Positions 34,773 through 44,315 of a stretch of 64,000 nucleotides of DNA are shown piece after piece. The stretch comes from CAYOSF01 sp964406605 (GTDB taxonomy: Bacteria > Chloroflexota > Dehalococcoidia > DSTF01 > RBG-16-68-14). The notes beneath the pieces were generated by a model. It ran no database searches and was not told the DNA's origin. It saw nothing but the letters and a program-made list of their open reading frames with translations. Made by a program: the position numbers and the translations under genes. Every line of letters begins with the position of its first letter. Position 1 is the first letter of the stretch. The stretch covers positions 310,001-374,000 of the forward strand of contig CAYOSF010000001.1 in the NCBI GenBank assembly GCA_964406605.1. Direction: 5' to 3'.

Positions 34773-36023
34773 TTGACACCCTCCAGCGGCGATGCTACGG
34801 TGCAGGTACCTGAGCAGATTCGAATGGACGCCGAGCGCCGCGTCTACGTTGACCACGCTGCTACTACCCCGACGGACCCGCGGGTGGTTGAGGCGATGCT
34901 TCCCTATCTCACGGAGCACTGGGGCAACCCGTCCAGCATCTACTTCGAGGCGCGCGAGGCGCGTAAGGGGCTGGACGCGGCGCGCCGCGCGGTGGCGGAG
35001 GTGTTGGGTGCCCGGCCCGGCGAGGTAATCTTCACCAGCGGTGGGACGGAAAGCGACAACCTGGCGCTTCGAGGGGTCTTTGCCGGCGCCCGCCGTAGAG
35101 GGAACCACGTCGTCACCACGGCCATCGAGCACCACGCCGTGCTTCACGCTGCGGAGCGGCTGGAGCAGGAGGGCTGCCGCGTGACCTGCGTGCCGGTCGA
35201 CAAGGAGGGCGTGGTCGACCTGGAGGCGCTGGAGGGGGCGCTCGATGACGAGACGGTTCTGGTGTCGGTCATGCACGCCAACAACGAAGTGGGCACCATA
35301 GAGCCCATCGCAGAGGTGGCGCGGATCGTGAAGGCGCGTGATCCGCACATCGTCGTTCACACGGACGCCGTTCAGGCCGCGGGGTACCTGGATCTGAGCG
35401 TCGATCGCCTGGGTGTCGATCTCCTCTCGGTCGCGGGGCACAAGGTCTACGGACCAAAGGGGGTAGGTGTTCTCTACGTCCGTACCCGCACGCCGTTCCT
35501 GGCTCAGATCCTGGGCGGGTCCCAAGAGAAGGGCCGGCGGGCCGGCACGGAGAACGTGGCGGCCGCCGCGGGCATGGCGGCGGCGCTCGGCCTAGCGGAG
35601 GAGGAGCGAGCCGAGCGCGGCGCTCAGGTTCGCAGGCTTCGGGACCGGCTGCTGAGCGAGCTCCCGCAGCTCGTACCCGGGACGCGCGTCACCGGACCGG
35701 CCGACCCAGAGCGACGCCTGCCCAACAACTTCTCGTGCTGCTTCGAGCGTGTGGAGGGCGAGGCGGTGCTGCTCCAGCTCGACCTGAGCGGGATCAGCGC
35801 GAGCAGCGGCTCCGCCTGCACCACGGCGTCGCTGGAACCGTCTCACGTACTGCTGGCGATGGGCGTGCCGCACAGTCTGGCGCGGGGCAGCCTGCGGATC
35901 ACCCTGGGCAAGGACAACACGATGGAAGACGTCGACCGAATTCTGGAGGTGGTCCCCGCCGCCGTGCAGCGGCTGCGCGCCCTCGCGCCGTACTCCTCGC
36001 GCGAACCGACGCGCACTTCCTGA
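34773..36023 (+). CDS. Cysteine desulfurase (IscS/NifS family)
   Basis: The enzyme takes sulfur from cysteine for Fe-S clusters or tRNA thiolation. Motifs include VYVDHAATTPTDPRVVEAMLPYL, TSGGTESDNLAL, EHHAVLHAAE, the PLP lysine in SVAGHKVYGPKG, RAGTENVAAAAG and the catalytic cysteine in SSGSACTTASLEPSHVL. TTG 34773 has a GAAGGA site nine bases upstream and gives 416 residues; ATG 34824, 17 codons later, is nearer the start of similarity and may be the real start. No iscU or mnmA follows; the gene stands alone opposite the SufR-like repressor. Confidence 0.94.
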   Translation: MTPSSGDATVQVPEQIRMDAERRVYVDHAATTPTDPRVVEAMLPYLTEHWGNPSSIYFEAREARKGLDAARRAVAEVLGARPGEVIFTSGGTESDNLALRGVFAGARRRGNHVVTTAIEHHAVLHAAERLEQEGCRVTCVPVDKEGVVDLEALEGALDDETVLVSVMHANNEVGTIEPIAEVARIVKARDPHIVVHTDAVQAAGYLDLSVDRLGVDLLSVAGHKVYGPKGVGVLYVRTRTPFLAQILGGSQEKGRRAGTENVAAAAGMAAALGLAEEERAERGAQVRRLRDRLLSELPQLVPGTRVTGPADPERRLPNNFSCCFERVEGEAVLLQLDLSGISASSGSACTTASLEPSHVLLAMGVPHSLARGSLRITLGKDNTMEDVDRILEVVPAAVQRLRALAPYSSREPTRTS

Positions 36024-36138
36024 CGCAGCGATAAGGCAGGGCAGCGGCGGTCCAGGGTGAGGGGGTTTACGGGCCTGATACGCAGTAGCGTGGCTCTCAG
36101 GATGGGATCTCCTTCGTCCGTGGCCTGGTGCGGGACTG

Positions 36139-39018
36139 TTATGGGACGGCGCCTTGTACGCAATAGAGCGGTGCCCCTTCCGCAATATCGAGGCTAGCGA
36201 CGAAGTCGGGGCAGTTCTCGTTCTCTTTTGTTCCGGTCTCCTTCTGGGCGATGAGGACGAACGTGCTGCCGTCCGAAACGTACCAGTAGCCGTCTCGTGC
36301 GGGTTTGCCGAGCGGGTCGATTGGCACCTGAGGAAGGATTGACTCCAGGGCGCAGCCCTGGTCCAGCTCACGGTACACGCAGAGAGTCTGCAACAGGCCT
36401 CCCGTATCGGGGTAGCCGCCTCTCATGGCGGCGTACTCCTCCAGGGCTGCTCGGATCTGCTCCAAGTGCAGTCTTCGGATCTGGTCGCGCTCGGCGGCTG
36501 TCAGCTCCTCTTCCGGCTCCTGCGTGGCCGGCTCTCCTGGGGAAGGCTGCTCGATCTTGCTCGCGATCTCTTCTTTGCTTGTCCGGCGTATCGTGCCTGA
36601 TGTGTAGGTGGCCACATACAAATCTCGGCCTTCGTAGTGTTCGAGTAGTTTGAGGTCATCCTGCGTTCTCTGTTCCTCAGCCCACACTACGTCGCTGTCA
36701 AGATCGGGTGTGTTCGCCCAGAAGACGCTGCCGAAACACCACCAGTTGCCGGGCGCGTTGCCGACCGGGCACTTCTCGACCAGCACCAGGGCATTGTGCA
36801 AGTCCATCTCGTCCGCGGCGTCCAACAGCCGGCGGTCAGTGAAGTTGAAGCCGTCCAAGTCTGACACGGTGGCGGGCGTGAAGGTGGATCCCTGCCAGCG
36901 ATCTGTGAGGTCGGACCGGGTGAGCGCTGACACCCGCTCCGGAACGAACGTCAGCGCGCCCCAGGCGTCGTGTTTTCCGAGCATCCAGCCGTAGGCGCCG
37001 AACGCGAGCAGCGTCACGACCATGAGCGACGCGGCCAGCCGCGCCGTGCCAGCGGATGACACGGCCGGCGCCCAGTCCACTCGACGCGCGAGCCAGTCGC
37101 CGACGGTGCCACCTGCCTCCCCAAGGCGCTGGACGCCCCTCGCACTAAGAAGCATGAGGAAGGGCATCGTCTCGTAGAGGTAGCGCGGGCCGTGCATGAC
37201 GCCTGCGCCCTTGTAGAAGACGGTTGCGGCCGCGATGGCGAGCGCGGAGGCGGCGAAGAAGTAGTCCCATCGATTCCTGGTGCCGAGGACGAAGGGGAAG
37301 GCTGCCAGGAAGAGCCCGATCGCGATGGGCCAGCCGTTCGCCACCAAGACCAGGAGGGAGAGCAGGACCTGCTCGTTCTGGAGCCCGAAGGCCACCGAGT
37401 GTCTGCCCCCGAACCCGAGCCAGTCTGAAGCGTCGCCAACCGACTTGACATACGGGGGTGTGGTGAAGCTGCCGGTGGTAGCCTTGTTGTACAGGAAGTA
37501 GGCGATCACCAGTAGCATCACCCCCACCGCGAACGCCACGTCCTCCCGGATCGAGTTCCGGCGGTCCTTTTCGGCGCGCAGCAGTTCGTACCCCATGAAC
37601 GCACCCAGAACCGGGGTGAAGCCCGCGGCGGTCAATGGTCGGTTGTTGAACAGAAGCCCCAGGAAGACGCCGGCGAAGAACATCGATAGCATCCGGTGTT
37701 TCCGGGGACACGCGAGCAGGAAGAGGCAGGCCAGTAACGAGAAGGCGGCCGTGTTGTGCGACATGAAGTTGCTGGCAGTCATCTGGAAGAAGGGGGAGAA
37801 GAGAAGCAACGCCGCCGCCAGCAGTCCGACCATCGCGCCGTACACATGCGCCCCCAAGCGGTAGGTGAGATAGACCGAGGCTGTCCCCAGTACGGGCGGC
37901 ACGAGCCACACTGCCCCCACCAACTGGCCGACGGCCAAGAACAGGGGATGCGCGAAGGGGTAGTGGCTGAACCAGCGACCATCGACCACCTGCAGGAAAT
38001 GAGGGTGGATGATAGAGAAGCTCTCTCTCACCGGCGGGGCATCCGCAGTGACGTTGAAGGACGCGAAGATCTTGGCCTGGAAGATGTAGAGGACAGAGTC
38101 CGGCACGTGCGGCATCGCCTCTCCGACAACGTAGTTGAGGTACCATAGGAGGAGGAGCGTTCCCGTGGCCATACCGAGGATGATCGGTCCGGCTTGCTCT
38201 CTGACAAAGCGCCCCGCCTCCCGCAGCCATGCCTCCAGCCAGGCAAGCCGCACGAAGAAGGCCAACACGCTGATGGCCACGAAGATCATCGCGGCAGTGG
38301 GGTACGGGCGCAACAGTGTGGCCACGATAGACCGAACTGTCTCGCTGTGGTCGAGTTGCAAAGATGCTCCCCTGACTTGGTCGACTATCTCTCCCCCGTC
38401 AACGAGACGCAGCGAAGTGTCGTAGTGGCGGTATGGGCGCATGGCGAACGCGACAGTGTTGCTGCGGTCCTCCATCCGAACATAGACCGTCGCTTCGGTC
38501 ACGTTGCGCAACTTGGCCTCCACAACGTAGTCATCCCAGGGCTGGGAGCCTGTCGCGACCACGCCTCTGGTTGAGGTCGTGTAGACGCCGTCGCGTGTAC
38601 GCCAGTTGCCGGACGCGGCCTGCCACAGAGAGGGCTGATCGCTGAATGATTCTTCCGAGAGTACCTCGCCGGTGGCCGCACTGGTCACCCGCACGGAATC
38701 GATGCCGGCGGGGTCGGGAAGCGACAGCACGCGCGTCTTTCCGGGCAGGTTGAAGCCAACGCCGCCCTGGCTGGGTCCCGCGAGCGCGGCGTCCACGATA
38801 AGGTGCCCGTCGACGAACACGCGATACGAATCGCCGACGGCCTCCACGCGCACGTCTACCGTCGAGCCGCCGCGACTCCAAAGGTAGAGCGAAATGAGAA
38901 GGGCATTGACGACGATGACTACGATGAGTGCGGCGGGCGGGCGCGCGCGGAACCGCCTGATCGAGCGTAGGGCACCGAGCACGACCTCGGCCGGTGCCTG
39001 CCGCGCGGGGTGGCTCAC
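36139..39018 (-). CDS. GT-C (GT39-like) membrane glycosyltransferase with jelly-roll and pseudopilin-like domains
   Basis: This 959-residue protein has a first membrane helix (about 29-48), an exported β-sandwich of the DUF1080/LamG type (about 52-225: SWRTRDGVYTTS-like, WDDYVVEAKLRN, VRMEDRSNTVAF), then about ten membrane helices with GT39/ArnT-like loops (HVPDSVLYIFQAKIF, HYPFAHPLFLAVGQL, HGPRYLYETMPFL). The last 130 residues after a Pro/Glu-rich linker resemble the globular part of GspG-type pseudopilins: helix DQIRRLHLEQIRAALEEYAAMRGGYPDTG, then PIDPLGKPARDGYWYVSDGSTFVL. It ends the sulfoquinovose cluster and probably transfers a lipid-linked sugar outside the membrane. Confidence 0.8.
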   Translation of the reverse strand: MSHPARQAPAEVVLGALRSIRRFRARPPAALIVVIVVNALLISLYLWSRGGSTVDVRVEAVGDSYRVFVDGHLIVDAALAGPSQGGVGFNLPGKTRVLSLPDPAGIDSVRVTSAATGEVLSEESFSDQPSLWQAASGNWRTRDGVYTTSTRGVVATGSQPWDDYVVEAKLRNVTEATVYVRMEDRSNTVAFAMRPYRHYDTSLRLVDGGEIVDQVRGASLQLDHSETVRSIVATLLRPYPTAAMIFVAISVLAFFVRLAWLEAWLREAGRFVREQAGPIILGMATGTLLLLWYLNYVVGEAMPHVPDSVLYIFQAKIFASFNVTADAPPVRESFSIIHPHFLQVVDGRWFSHYPFAHPLFLAVGQLVGAVWLVPPVLGTASVYLTYRLGAHVYGAMVGLLAAALLLFSPFFQMTASNFMSHNTAAFSLLACLFLLACPRKHRMLSMFFAGVFLGLLFNNRPLTAAGFTPVLGAFMGYELLRAEKDRRNSIREDVAFAVGVMLLVIAYFLYNKATTGSFTTPPYVKSVGDASDWLGFGGRHSVAFGLQNEQVLLSLLVLVANGWPIAIGLFLAAFPFVLGTRNRWDYFFAASALAIAAATVFYKGAGVMHGPRYLYETMPFLMLLSARGVQRLGEAGGTVGDWLARRVDWAPAVSSAGTARLAASLMVVTLLAFGAYGWMLGKHDAWGALTFVPERVSALTRSDLTDRWQGSTFTPATVSDLDGFNFTDRRLLDAADEMDLHNALVLVEKCPVGNAPGNWWCFGSVFWANTPDLDSDVVWAEEQRTQDDLKLLEHYEGRDLYVATYTSGTIRRTSKEEIASKIEQPSPGEPATQEPEEELTAAERDQIRRLHLEQIRAALEEYAAMRGGYPDTGGLLQTLCVYRELDQGCALESILPQVPIDPLGKPARDGYWYVSDGSTFVLIAQKETGTKENENCPDFVASLDIAEGAPLYCVQGAVP

Positions 39019-39226
39019 GCGACGGCCCTCACGGTCAGGCGTCCTTCACCGGCCACTCGCGCCGCCTCACGTGCGCGCAGCTTTCGCGTCCAAGCGTGGC
39101 TCGGGCCGAGGCTACCATCGCATTGGGCATTCTAGAGTAAGCTTGAGCCGGTCCGCCAACGGCTGTGCGGCGGGAGGGGACGTCCCCACGGAACCGCACC
39201 GGCAGGTCGGGACGGCGGCGGCCCGG

Positions 39227-40237
39227 CTAGGGATCGACAGCATCAGCCGGACCTCCGCCGGGCTCCACCCGCTCCCGTCCGGAGAATGCGGACCAGATGA
39301 TTCGGTCTCCGGATATCTGATCGTGCGCCAGGCTGCCGGCGACGAGGAGCAGATCCACGACGGTCGCCCAGACCCTCGCGACAAGCGAGACCACGATGGC
39401 CAGCTCGACTGGCATTGTGAACTGGAGGAGGCTGACCAGGAGACCCTCTCGGACGCCGATGCCCGCCGGGACGATGATGCTGAACATCCCTGCCACGCTT
39501 GCGAGCGTGAACGCGCCGACCGCGAGAGGGATGTACCGTGCCGGGTACGGCGTCAACGACAAGATGAGCAGATAGAACCCGGTCCCGCTCAGGCAGAAGA
39601 CGGCAACGCAGAGACAGATCACCTTCACTATGCTTCTCGTTGGCAGGAGCCAACTGACCTCCGTCTCCTCTCTGCCCAGGATGCGAAGGGCGACGCGCAG
39701 CCCTCGGCGCAGGATCGGCGGCTGCACGGCCGCAACACCGGCGACGGCCAGGAGCGGCAGCACGAGGTAGGGGAGGAAGCTCTCGGACTCCGCTGCCAAC
39801 GACGGCAACAACGTGAGGGATATCAGCGCAGACGACGCCACCAGGAAGAGCACGGTCTCGTAGGCGATACTGCCAACGAGCGTCTGGAACGAGGGGCCGA
39901 GTGACCTGCCCAGGTAGAGGCGCCCCACGACATAGGCGATCTTGCCTGGGACGTAGCGGCCGACCCACGAGTAGGCGAAGATCTTGGCCAGCGGAGCGAA
40001 CGGGACGCGCTGTTTGTCGCCAAGGTCATGGATCAGTTCGCGCCAGATCACGGATCGGAGCAGGATATCGCCGAGCAAGAAGAAGCCGGATAGCACCAGA
40101 AGCGCCGGCTGCACATCGATGTCTTCCGCCCTCAGATCGCTCCAGTTGGACGCCAGACTGCGGCCGAGGAAGTAGAAGACGACCACGACGGTGCCGAGGC
40201 CGATGAGGGTCCGCGCAATGACGCTAGAGATACGCAC
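39227..40237 (-). CDS. Flippase-like integral membrane protein (UPF0104/LPG synthase TM family)
   Basis: The 336-residue protein has about eight membrane helices and family signatures FAYSWVGRYVPGKIAYVVGRLYLGR, GSIAYETVLFL and SIIVPAGIGVREGLLVSLL. The family covers the flippase half of MprF and AglD-like proteins thought to move lipid-linked sugars. GTG 40237 begins just before the first helix; an upstream ATG at 40303 would add an unlikely polar extension. In this cluster a role in moving a glycosylated lipid carrier is a reasonable inference. Confidence 0.8.
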   Translation of the reverse strand: MRISSVIARTLIGLGTVVVVFYFLGRSLASNWSDLRAEDIDVQPALLVLSGFFLLGDILLRSVIWRELIHDLGDKQRVPFAPLAKIFAYSWVGRYVPGKIAYVVGRLYLGRSLGPSFQTLVGSIAYETVLFLVASSALISLTLLPSLAAESESFLPYLVLPLLAVAGVAAVQPPILRRGLRVALRILGREETEVSWLLPTRSIVKVICLCVAVFCLSGTGFYLLILSLTPYPARYIPLAVGAFTLASVAGMFSIIVPAGIGVREGLLVSLLQFTMPVELAIVVSLVARVWATVVDLLLVAGSLAHDQISGDRIIWSAFSGRERVEPGGGPADAVDP

Positions 40238-40360
40238 TTGATACGGCGCGTTGCCCGTCGGGCAACGCTCGATTCTGGGCGAAGGATAGCACAGCAGGCG
40301 CAAGGCGGGAGCGCCACTCAGCGGGCGGGACGGCTTGGTCCCGCCCGATTGCCGTAGAGG

Positions 40361-40924
40361 CTACGACGACCCTGCGTGGCAGGCCACTACCAACTGGTTG
40401 AGGCCGAACTCAAAGGTGCCGTAAGTCTCGACAGCGAATCCATGCTCGCCCAGCATGCTCGTCAGGTCGTCCTTGCCGTAGAGCCTCGCGTGCTCCTCTA
40501 CCGGCCCGCGGTTGAACAGGCCGAGGAAGGTTCCGGCGTGGAGGAGCCGGTCTCCGAAGGGCGTCGGCGTGGTGAGGGCAAGCCTGCCTTCCTGCGCCAG
40601 CGCGGCGGCCAGCCGGTCTAGGAGGGCGTCCGGGCTGCGCAGGTGCTCGATGACCGCGCACATGACGATCGTGTCGAAGGCACCCTCCGAGAGTGCGGGG
40701 CAGCTCTCATCCAGGTCTGCGGCGATGAAACGGTGGGAAGGGTAGCGGTTCTGGAGTGCCTCTACCAGGTCTGCACGGACCTCGACACCGGTGTAGGATT
40801 GCCCAGGAGACAGGTACGAAAGGAGGGCTCCGTCCGCGCAGCCCAGGTCCAGGATCCTCCCTCTCAGGTACGGCCTAACCTTGCCGAGTCTCCGCTTCCG
40901 CAGATAGCCCGTCAGCAGCCCCAT
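40361..40924 (-). CDS. SAM-dependent methyltransferase (class I)
   Basis: The 187-residue protein has motif I ILDLGCADGALLSYL, a VEVRADLVEAL acidic loop and VMCAVIEHLRSPDALLDRL, as in Methyltransf_11 enzymes. It lacks a membrane segment. The substrate is not evident; position between a flippase-like gene and a glycosyltransferase suggests methylation of a sugar or lipid. A 217-base gap with no visible feature separates it from the GT2 gene. Confidence 0.85.
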   Translation of the reverse strand: MGLLTGYLRKRRLGKVRPYLRGRILDLGCADGALLSYLSPGQSYTGVEVRADLVEALQNRYPSHRFIAADLDESCPALSEGAFDTIVMCAVIEHLRSPDALLDRLAAALAQEGRLALTTPTPFGDRLLHAGTFLGLFNRGPVEEHARLYGKDDLTSMLGEHGFAVETYGTFEFGLNQLVVACHAGSS

Positions 40925-41141
40925 CGCTCTCCATCGTACAGTCCGGGCATCGGGCTCACAAGGCGACCCGACGGTGGTCGGGTCTGGGCCTGTTGCGCCG
41001 AAGGTGCCCGGGCGCGCGGGCTCTTGCTGCGGCTCGCTGTTTGAGCGGGGCGCGCTCCTAGTGGGCTGCGAATAGCGCCCGGAGAATGGGGTGGGCGACG
41101 AGGTGGGAGCTTGCTGGAGTCGCGTGTGGGGTCCGATGAGG

Positions 41142-42182
41142 TCAGCGCAGCCAAGCGGTCATCATCGCCTTGACGAAACCCCAGGCGTAGCTGATGGTGC
41201 CGGGTTTGCGGCTCTCGCCGGCGGCCCGTCGCCGCATGGTGATGGGCACCTCAAGGAAGCGCAGCCCCTTCCGTATCGCCTCGATGAGGAGTTCCGAAGC
41301 CTGGAACTGAGGTTGTCGGAGGTGAAGGCGCTCCACGGCATCCGCACGGAATGCGCGGAACGGGCTAGACACGTCGGTCACTCTCGTCGTGGTGAGCAGG
41401 CTTACCGCCGAGGAGAACAAGCGCACGCCGACCGCCCGGACGAACGCGTCTGGCTCATAGTGCCCCAGCACGCGAGAGCCGTTCACGAAGTCGGCCCGGT
41501 CCTCGATGATCGGGCGCACCAGCCTCTCCAGCTCCGCCGGATCGGTCTGCCCGTCGGCATCGGTGATGGCGACGATCCGCGCCCCGCAGCGGGCGGCGAT
41601 CTCGTAGCCCGTGAGGAGGGCGGCGCCCTGTCCCCGGTTGATGGCGTGCACGACCACCGCGCCGCGCTCGCGCGCCACTTCCTCCGTGTTGTCCGTACAG
41701 CCGTCCACCACAACGAGAGGCGCCACCCGCACGCCGACCACTTCCTGGGGCAGACCTGACAGAACGTCCCCTATCGTCTCGGCCTCGTTGTAGGCCGGTA
41801 TGATCACGATGACTTCCGCTTCCTGCAACTCCGGATGAGCGGTCGGGTCGAATTCCCGTTGGGCGAGCGCCCGCACGAGCTGGACCAGGTCCTGAATGGC
41901 GGCGTCGGCCAGGGCGGTGGCCCTCAGATAGAACAGGAAGAGGGCCACGTTGGAGATCACCAGCACTCCCAGCAGCCGGCGATTGTCGCCCTTGGTGAAG
42001 TTGAGGGAATCGAAGATCGGGGCGAAGAGGTCGGGGTAGACGCCCAGCGCGACGACGGCCAGCCCCGCGACCCAGGCTACGATAAGGTCGAGCCTGCGCA
42101 TCCGGCCCTGGCTGTATCGCCAGGCGGTGAGGGACATCGCAACCAGCGCGACCACTATGCCTAGGATCCGGAGCGCGATCAC
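41142..42182 (-). CDS. DUF2304-GT2 polyprenyl-phosphate glycosyltransferase-like protein
   Basis: The 346-residue protein fuses an N-terminal DUF2304-type region with two or three membrane helices (ILGIVVALVAMSLTAWRYSQGRM, IVAWVAGLAVVALGVYPDLF) to a GT2 domain (VIVIIPAYNEAETIGDVL, VVDGCTDNTEEVARERGA, ITDADGQTDP, VTDVSSPFRAFR). The GT2 part resembles dolichyl-phosphate mannose synthases, which load a sugar onto a lipid carrier. GTG 42182 overlaps the stop of the epimerase gene as GTGA, so the two are coupled. Confidence 0.88.
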   Translation of the reverse strand: MIALRILGIVVALVAMSLTAWRYSQGRMRRLDLIVAWVAGLAVVALGVYPDLFAPIFDSLNFTKGDNRRLLGVLVISNVALFLFYLRATALADAAIQDLVQLVRALAQREFDPTAHPELQEAEVIVIIPAYNEAETIGDVLSGLPQEVVGVRVAPLVVVDGCTDNTEEVARERGAVVVHAINRGQGAALLTGYEIAARCGARIVAITDADGQTDPAELERLVRPIIEDRADFVNGSRVLGHYEPDAFVRAVGVRLFSSAVSLLTTTRVTDVSSPFRAFRADAVERLHLRQPQFQASELLIEAIRKGLRFLEVPITMRRRAAGESRKPGTISYAWGFVKAMMTAWLR

Positions 42183-43129
42183 GATCCCGCCTCCGGCGCG
42201 AGCTCCTGCCGGAACCACTCATAGGTTCGGGCGACTCCCTCGGCCAGCGAGACCCGCGCCTCGAAACCCAGCACCCGCTTCGCCTTCTCCACTGATGGAG
42301 CGATGCGGAAGGCCTCTCCCTCCCGCTTTGGTTCGCAGACGACGGTCAGCTCTCTACCGACTACTTCTTCCAGTACGCGCACCAACTCTAGCACGGATGT
42401 CCCCCGCCCGCTGGCCGTGTGCACGACCTCGCCTCTCAGGCCGCTCTCCGCTGCCAGGACCATGGCCCGGCAGATGTCCTCCACGTGGATGAAATCACGG
42501 ATCTGCCGGCCGTCGCCGTAGATCGTAAGCTCCTCATCGTTGAGTACGCGCTGGATGAAGCGGGCAATCACGCTCTGCTTGTGGCCGGAGTGCGGTCCGT
42601 AGGCGTTGGCGAAGCGAAGGCTGACCGTGCCCATCCCGTAAGCTCCCGCGAAAGCCGAGCAGTACGCCTCGCCGGCCAACTTCGCCGCTCCGTAGGGAGA
42701 GAGCGGCCGAGGCGCGGCTGTCTCGTCCGCCTCGTCGGAGAACTCGCCAACGGCCGCGTTGGAAGATGCGAAGACGAACGCCGCCGCCCCCTGACGATGG
42801 GCGGCCAGCAGCGCGTTGAACGTGCCGCCCGCGTTGATCGCGAAATCCGGCTCGGGATCCAGGATAGACGGGATCACGCCCGGCTGCGCCGCCAGATGGA
42901 AGACGACGTCGACGCCCCGGCACGCCGAGTCCAGGGCTTCGAGGCTGCGAATGTCAGCCTCGACCAGATCGACCGCGCCAAGATGGTCTCCGAGCGCTTC
43001 GCGCGTTCCCACGCTCAAGTTGTCGACCACACGGACGCGCGCCCCTTCTTCGAGGAGCATCGAGACGAGGTTGACGCCGATGAACCCGCACCCGCCGGTG
43101 ACGAGGACGGAGCTATTTCTGAGAGCCAC
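42179..43129 (-). CDS. NAD-dependent nucleotide-sugar epimerase
   Basis: The 316-residue short-chain dehydrogenase has VLVTGGCGFIGVNLVSML for NAD binding, DVVFHLAAQPGV, the catalytic YGAAK (Y-x3-K), FANAYGPHSGHKQSV and GDGRQIRDFIHVEDICRA. It is close to UDP-glucose/UDP-glucuronate 4-epimerases. Its start overlaps the end of the sulfoquinovose synthase gene by 17 bases, so it is in the same operon and probably prepares a second UDP-sugar for the glycan. Confidence 0.88.
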   Translation of the reverse strand: MALRNSSVLVTGGCGFIGVNLVSMLLEEGARVRVVDNLSVGTREALGDHLGAVDLVEADIRSLEALDSACRGVDVVFHLAAQPGVIPSILDPEPDFAINAGGTFNALLAAHRQGAAAFVFASSNAAVGEFSDEADETAAPRPLSPYGAAKLAGEAYCSAFAGAYGMGTVSLRFANAYGPHSGHKQSVIARFIQRVLNDEELTIYGDGRQIRDFIHVEDICRAMVLAAESGLRGEVVHTASGRGTSVLELVRVLEEVVGRELTVVCEPKREGEAFRIAPSVEKAKRVLGFEARVSLAEGVARTYEWFRQELAPEAGS

Positions 43130-44315
43130 GTTGCGATGGCCTCCGGGTCAGGTCGGGAGTAGACGTGGACCTCCAGTTCACCCAGGGCATGATCGTCTCC
43201 ATGCGCGTCCGGTGCGCGTACCGCTTTGCGCAGACCAGCAGGGACGTCAGGAGGGTCTCTGATAGGTAGTGTGGCTGCAGACCCAGGTCCAGCAGGTGGC
43301 TGTGCTTTGCGTTGTAGTAGTGCTCTTCCTGCTCGACGCGAGGGTTGTCCAAGTGCTCGATCTCGGCGGTCAGGCCCAGCTCGATGGCCGCCTCCTGCAC
43401 GCGCTCCGCAAGCTCCAGCACGGTGAACTGCTCCGTGAACTGGTTGAAGACTCGGTACTCACCAGACGCCGCCGGGTTCATCACCGCCAGCTCCACGCAG
43501 GCCAGCGTGTCCCGGATGTCCAGGAAGCCGCGCGTCTGCCCGCCCCGGCCGTACACCGTCAGGGGCGTTCCCAGCGCGGCCTGCACGCAGTAGCGGTTGA
43601 GCGCCGTGCCCCATACGCCGTCGTAGTCGAAGCGCGTGGTCAGCCGCTCGTCCAGCGCCGTCTCCTCGGTCTCCACACCATAGACCACACCCTGGTTCAG
43701 GTCCGTCGCGCGCAGTCCCCAGATCTTGCAGGCGAACGTGATGTTGTGGCTGTCGTGCACCTTGGAAAGGTGATAGAAGGAGCCCGGCTGCTTGGGATAC
43801 GGCAGGACGTCGCGGCGCCCGTTGTGCTCGATCTCGATGAACCCCTCCTCGATGTCGATGTTCGGTGTCCCGTACTCGCCCATCGTCCCCAGCTTCACCA
43901 AATGGCACTCCGGCAGCCGCTCCGCCAGCGCGTACAGGACGTTCAGCGTCCCGGTCACGTTGTTCTCCTGCGTGTAGACCGCATGGTCCCGATCGATCAT
44001 GGAGTAGGGCGCCGACCGCTGTTCGCCGAAGTGGACGACGGCGTCCGGCCGGAAGTCCCAGATCTGCTGCGAGATGAAGTCGAAGTCGGTGAGGTCGCCG
44101 ACGGCCGCCAGGATCTCGCGTTCGCTCACCTCCTGCCACGCCCGGAGGCGCTCCTCCAGCGTGCAGATAGGGATCAAGCTATCGGTGTTGAGTTCCTCGT
44201 CGGCCTGACGTCGGGCGAAGTTGTCTACCACCAGGACATCATGGCCGCGGCGAGAGAAATGCATCGCCGTAGGCCAGCCGAGATAGCCGTCACCCCCAAG
44301 TATCATGATTCGCAT
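43113..44315 (-). CDS. sqdB: UDP-sulfoquinovose synthase (SQD1/SqdB family)
   Basis: This 400-residue extended short-chain dehydrogenase matches SQD1/SqdB/Agl3: GGDGYLGWPTAMHFSRRGHDV, the EQRSAPYSMIDRDHAVYTQ segment, LVKLGTMGEYGTPNIDIEEGF, the catalytic YHLSK with HNITFACKIWGLRATDLNQGVVYG, and the GRGGQTRGFLDIRDT region. It makes UDP-sulfoquinovose from UDP-glucose and sulfite. In plants, cyanobacteria and purple bacteria this feeds sulfolipid; in Sulfolobus it feeds N-glycans. No SqdX-type GT4 gene is nearby. ATG 44315 follows GAAGGGG; an ATG at 44333 would add six residues. Confidence 0.9.
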   Translation of the reverse strand: MRIMILGGDGYLGWPTAMHFSRRGHDVLVVDNFARRQADEELNTDSLIPICTLEERLRAWQEVSEREILAAVGDLTDFDFISQQIWDFRPDAVVHFGEQRSAPYSMIDRDHAVYTQENNVTGTLNVLYALAERLPECHLVKLGTMGEYGTPNIDIEEGFIEIEHNGRRDVLPYPKQPGSFYHLSKVHDSHNITFACKIWGLRATDLNQGVVYGVETEETALDERLTTRFDYDGVWGTALNRYCVQAALGTPLTVYGRGGQTRGFLDIRDTLACVELAVMNPAASGEYRVFNQFTEQFTVLELAERVQEAAIELGLTAEIEHLDNPRVEQEEHYYNAKHSHLLDLGLQPHYLSETLLTSLLVCAKRYAHRTRMETIMPWVNWRSTSTPDLTRRPSQRGSQK

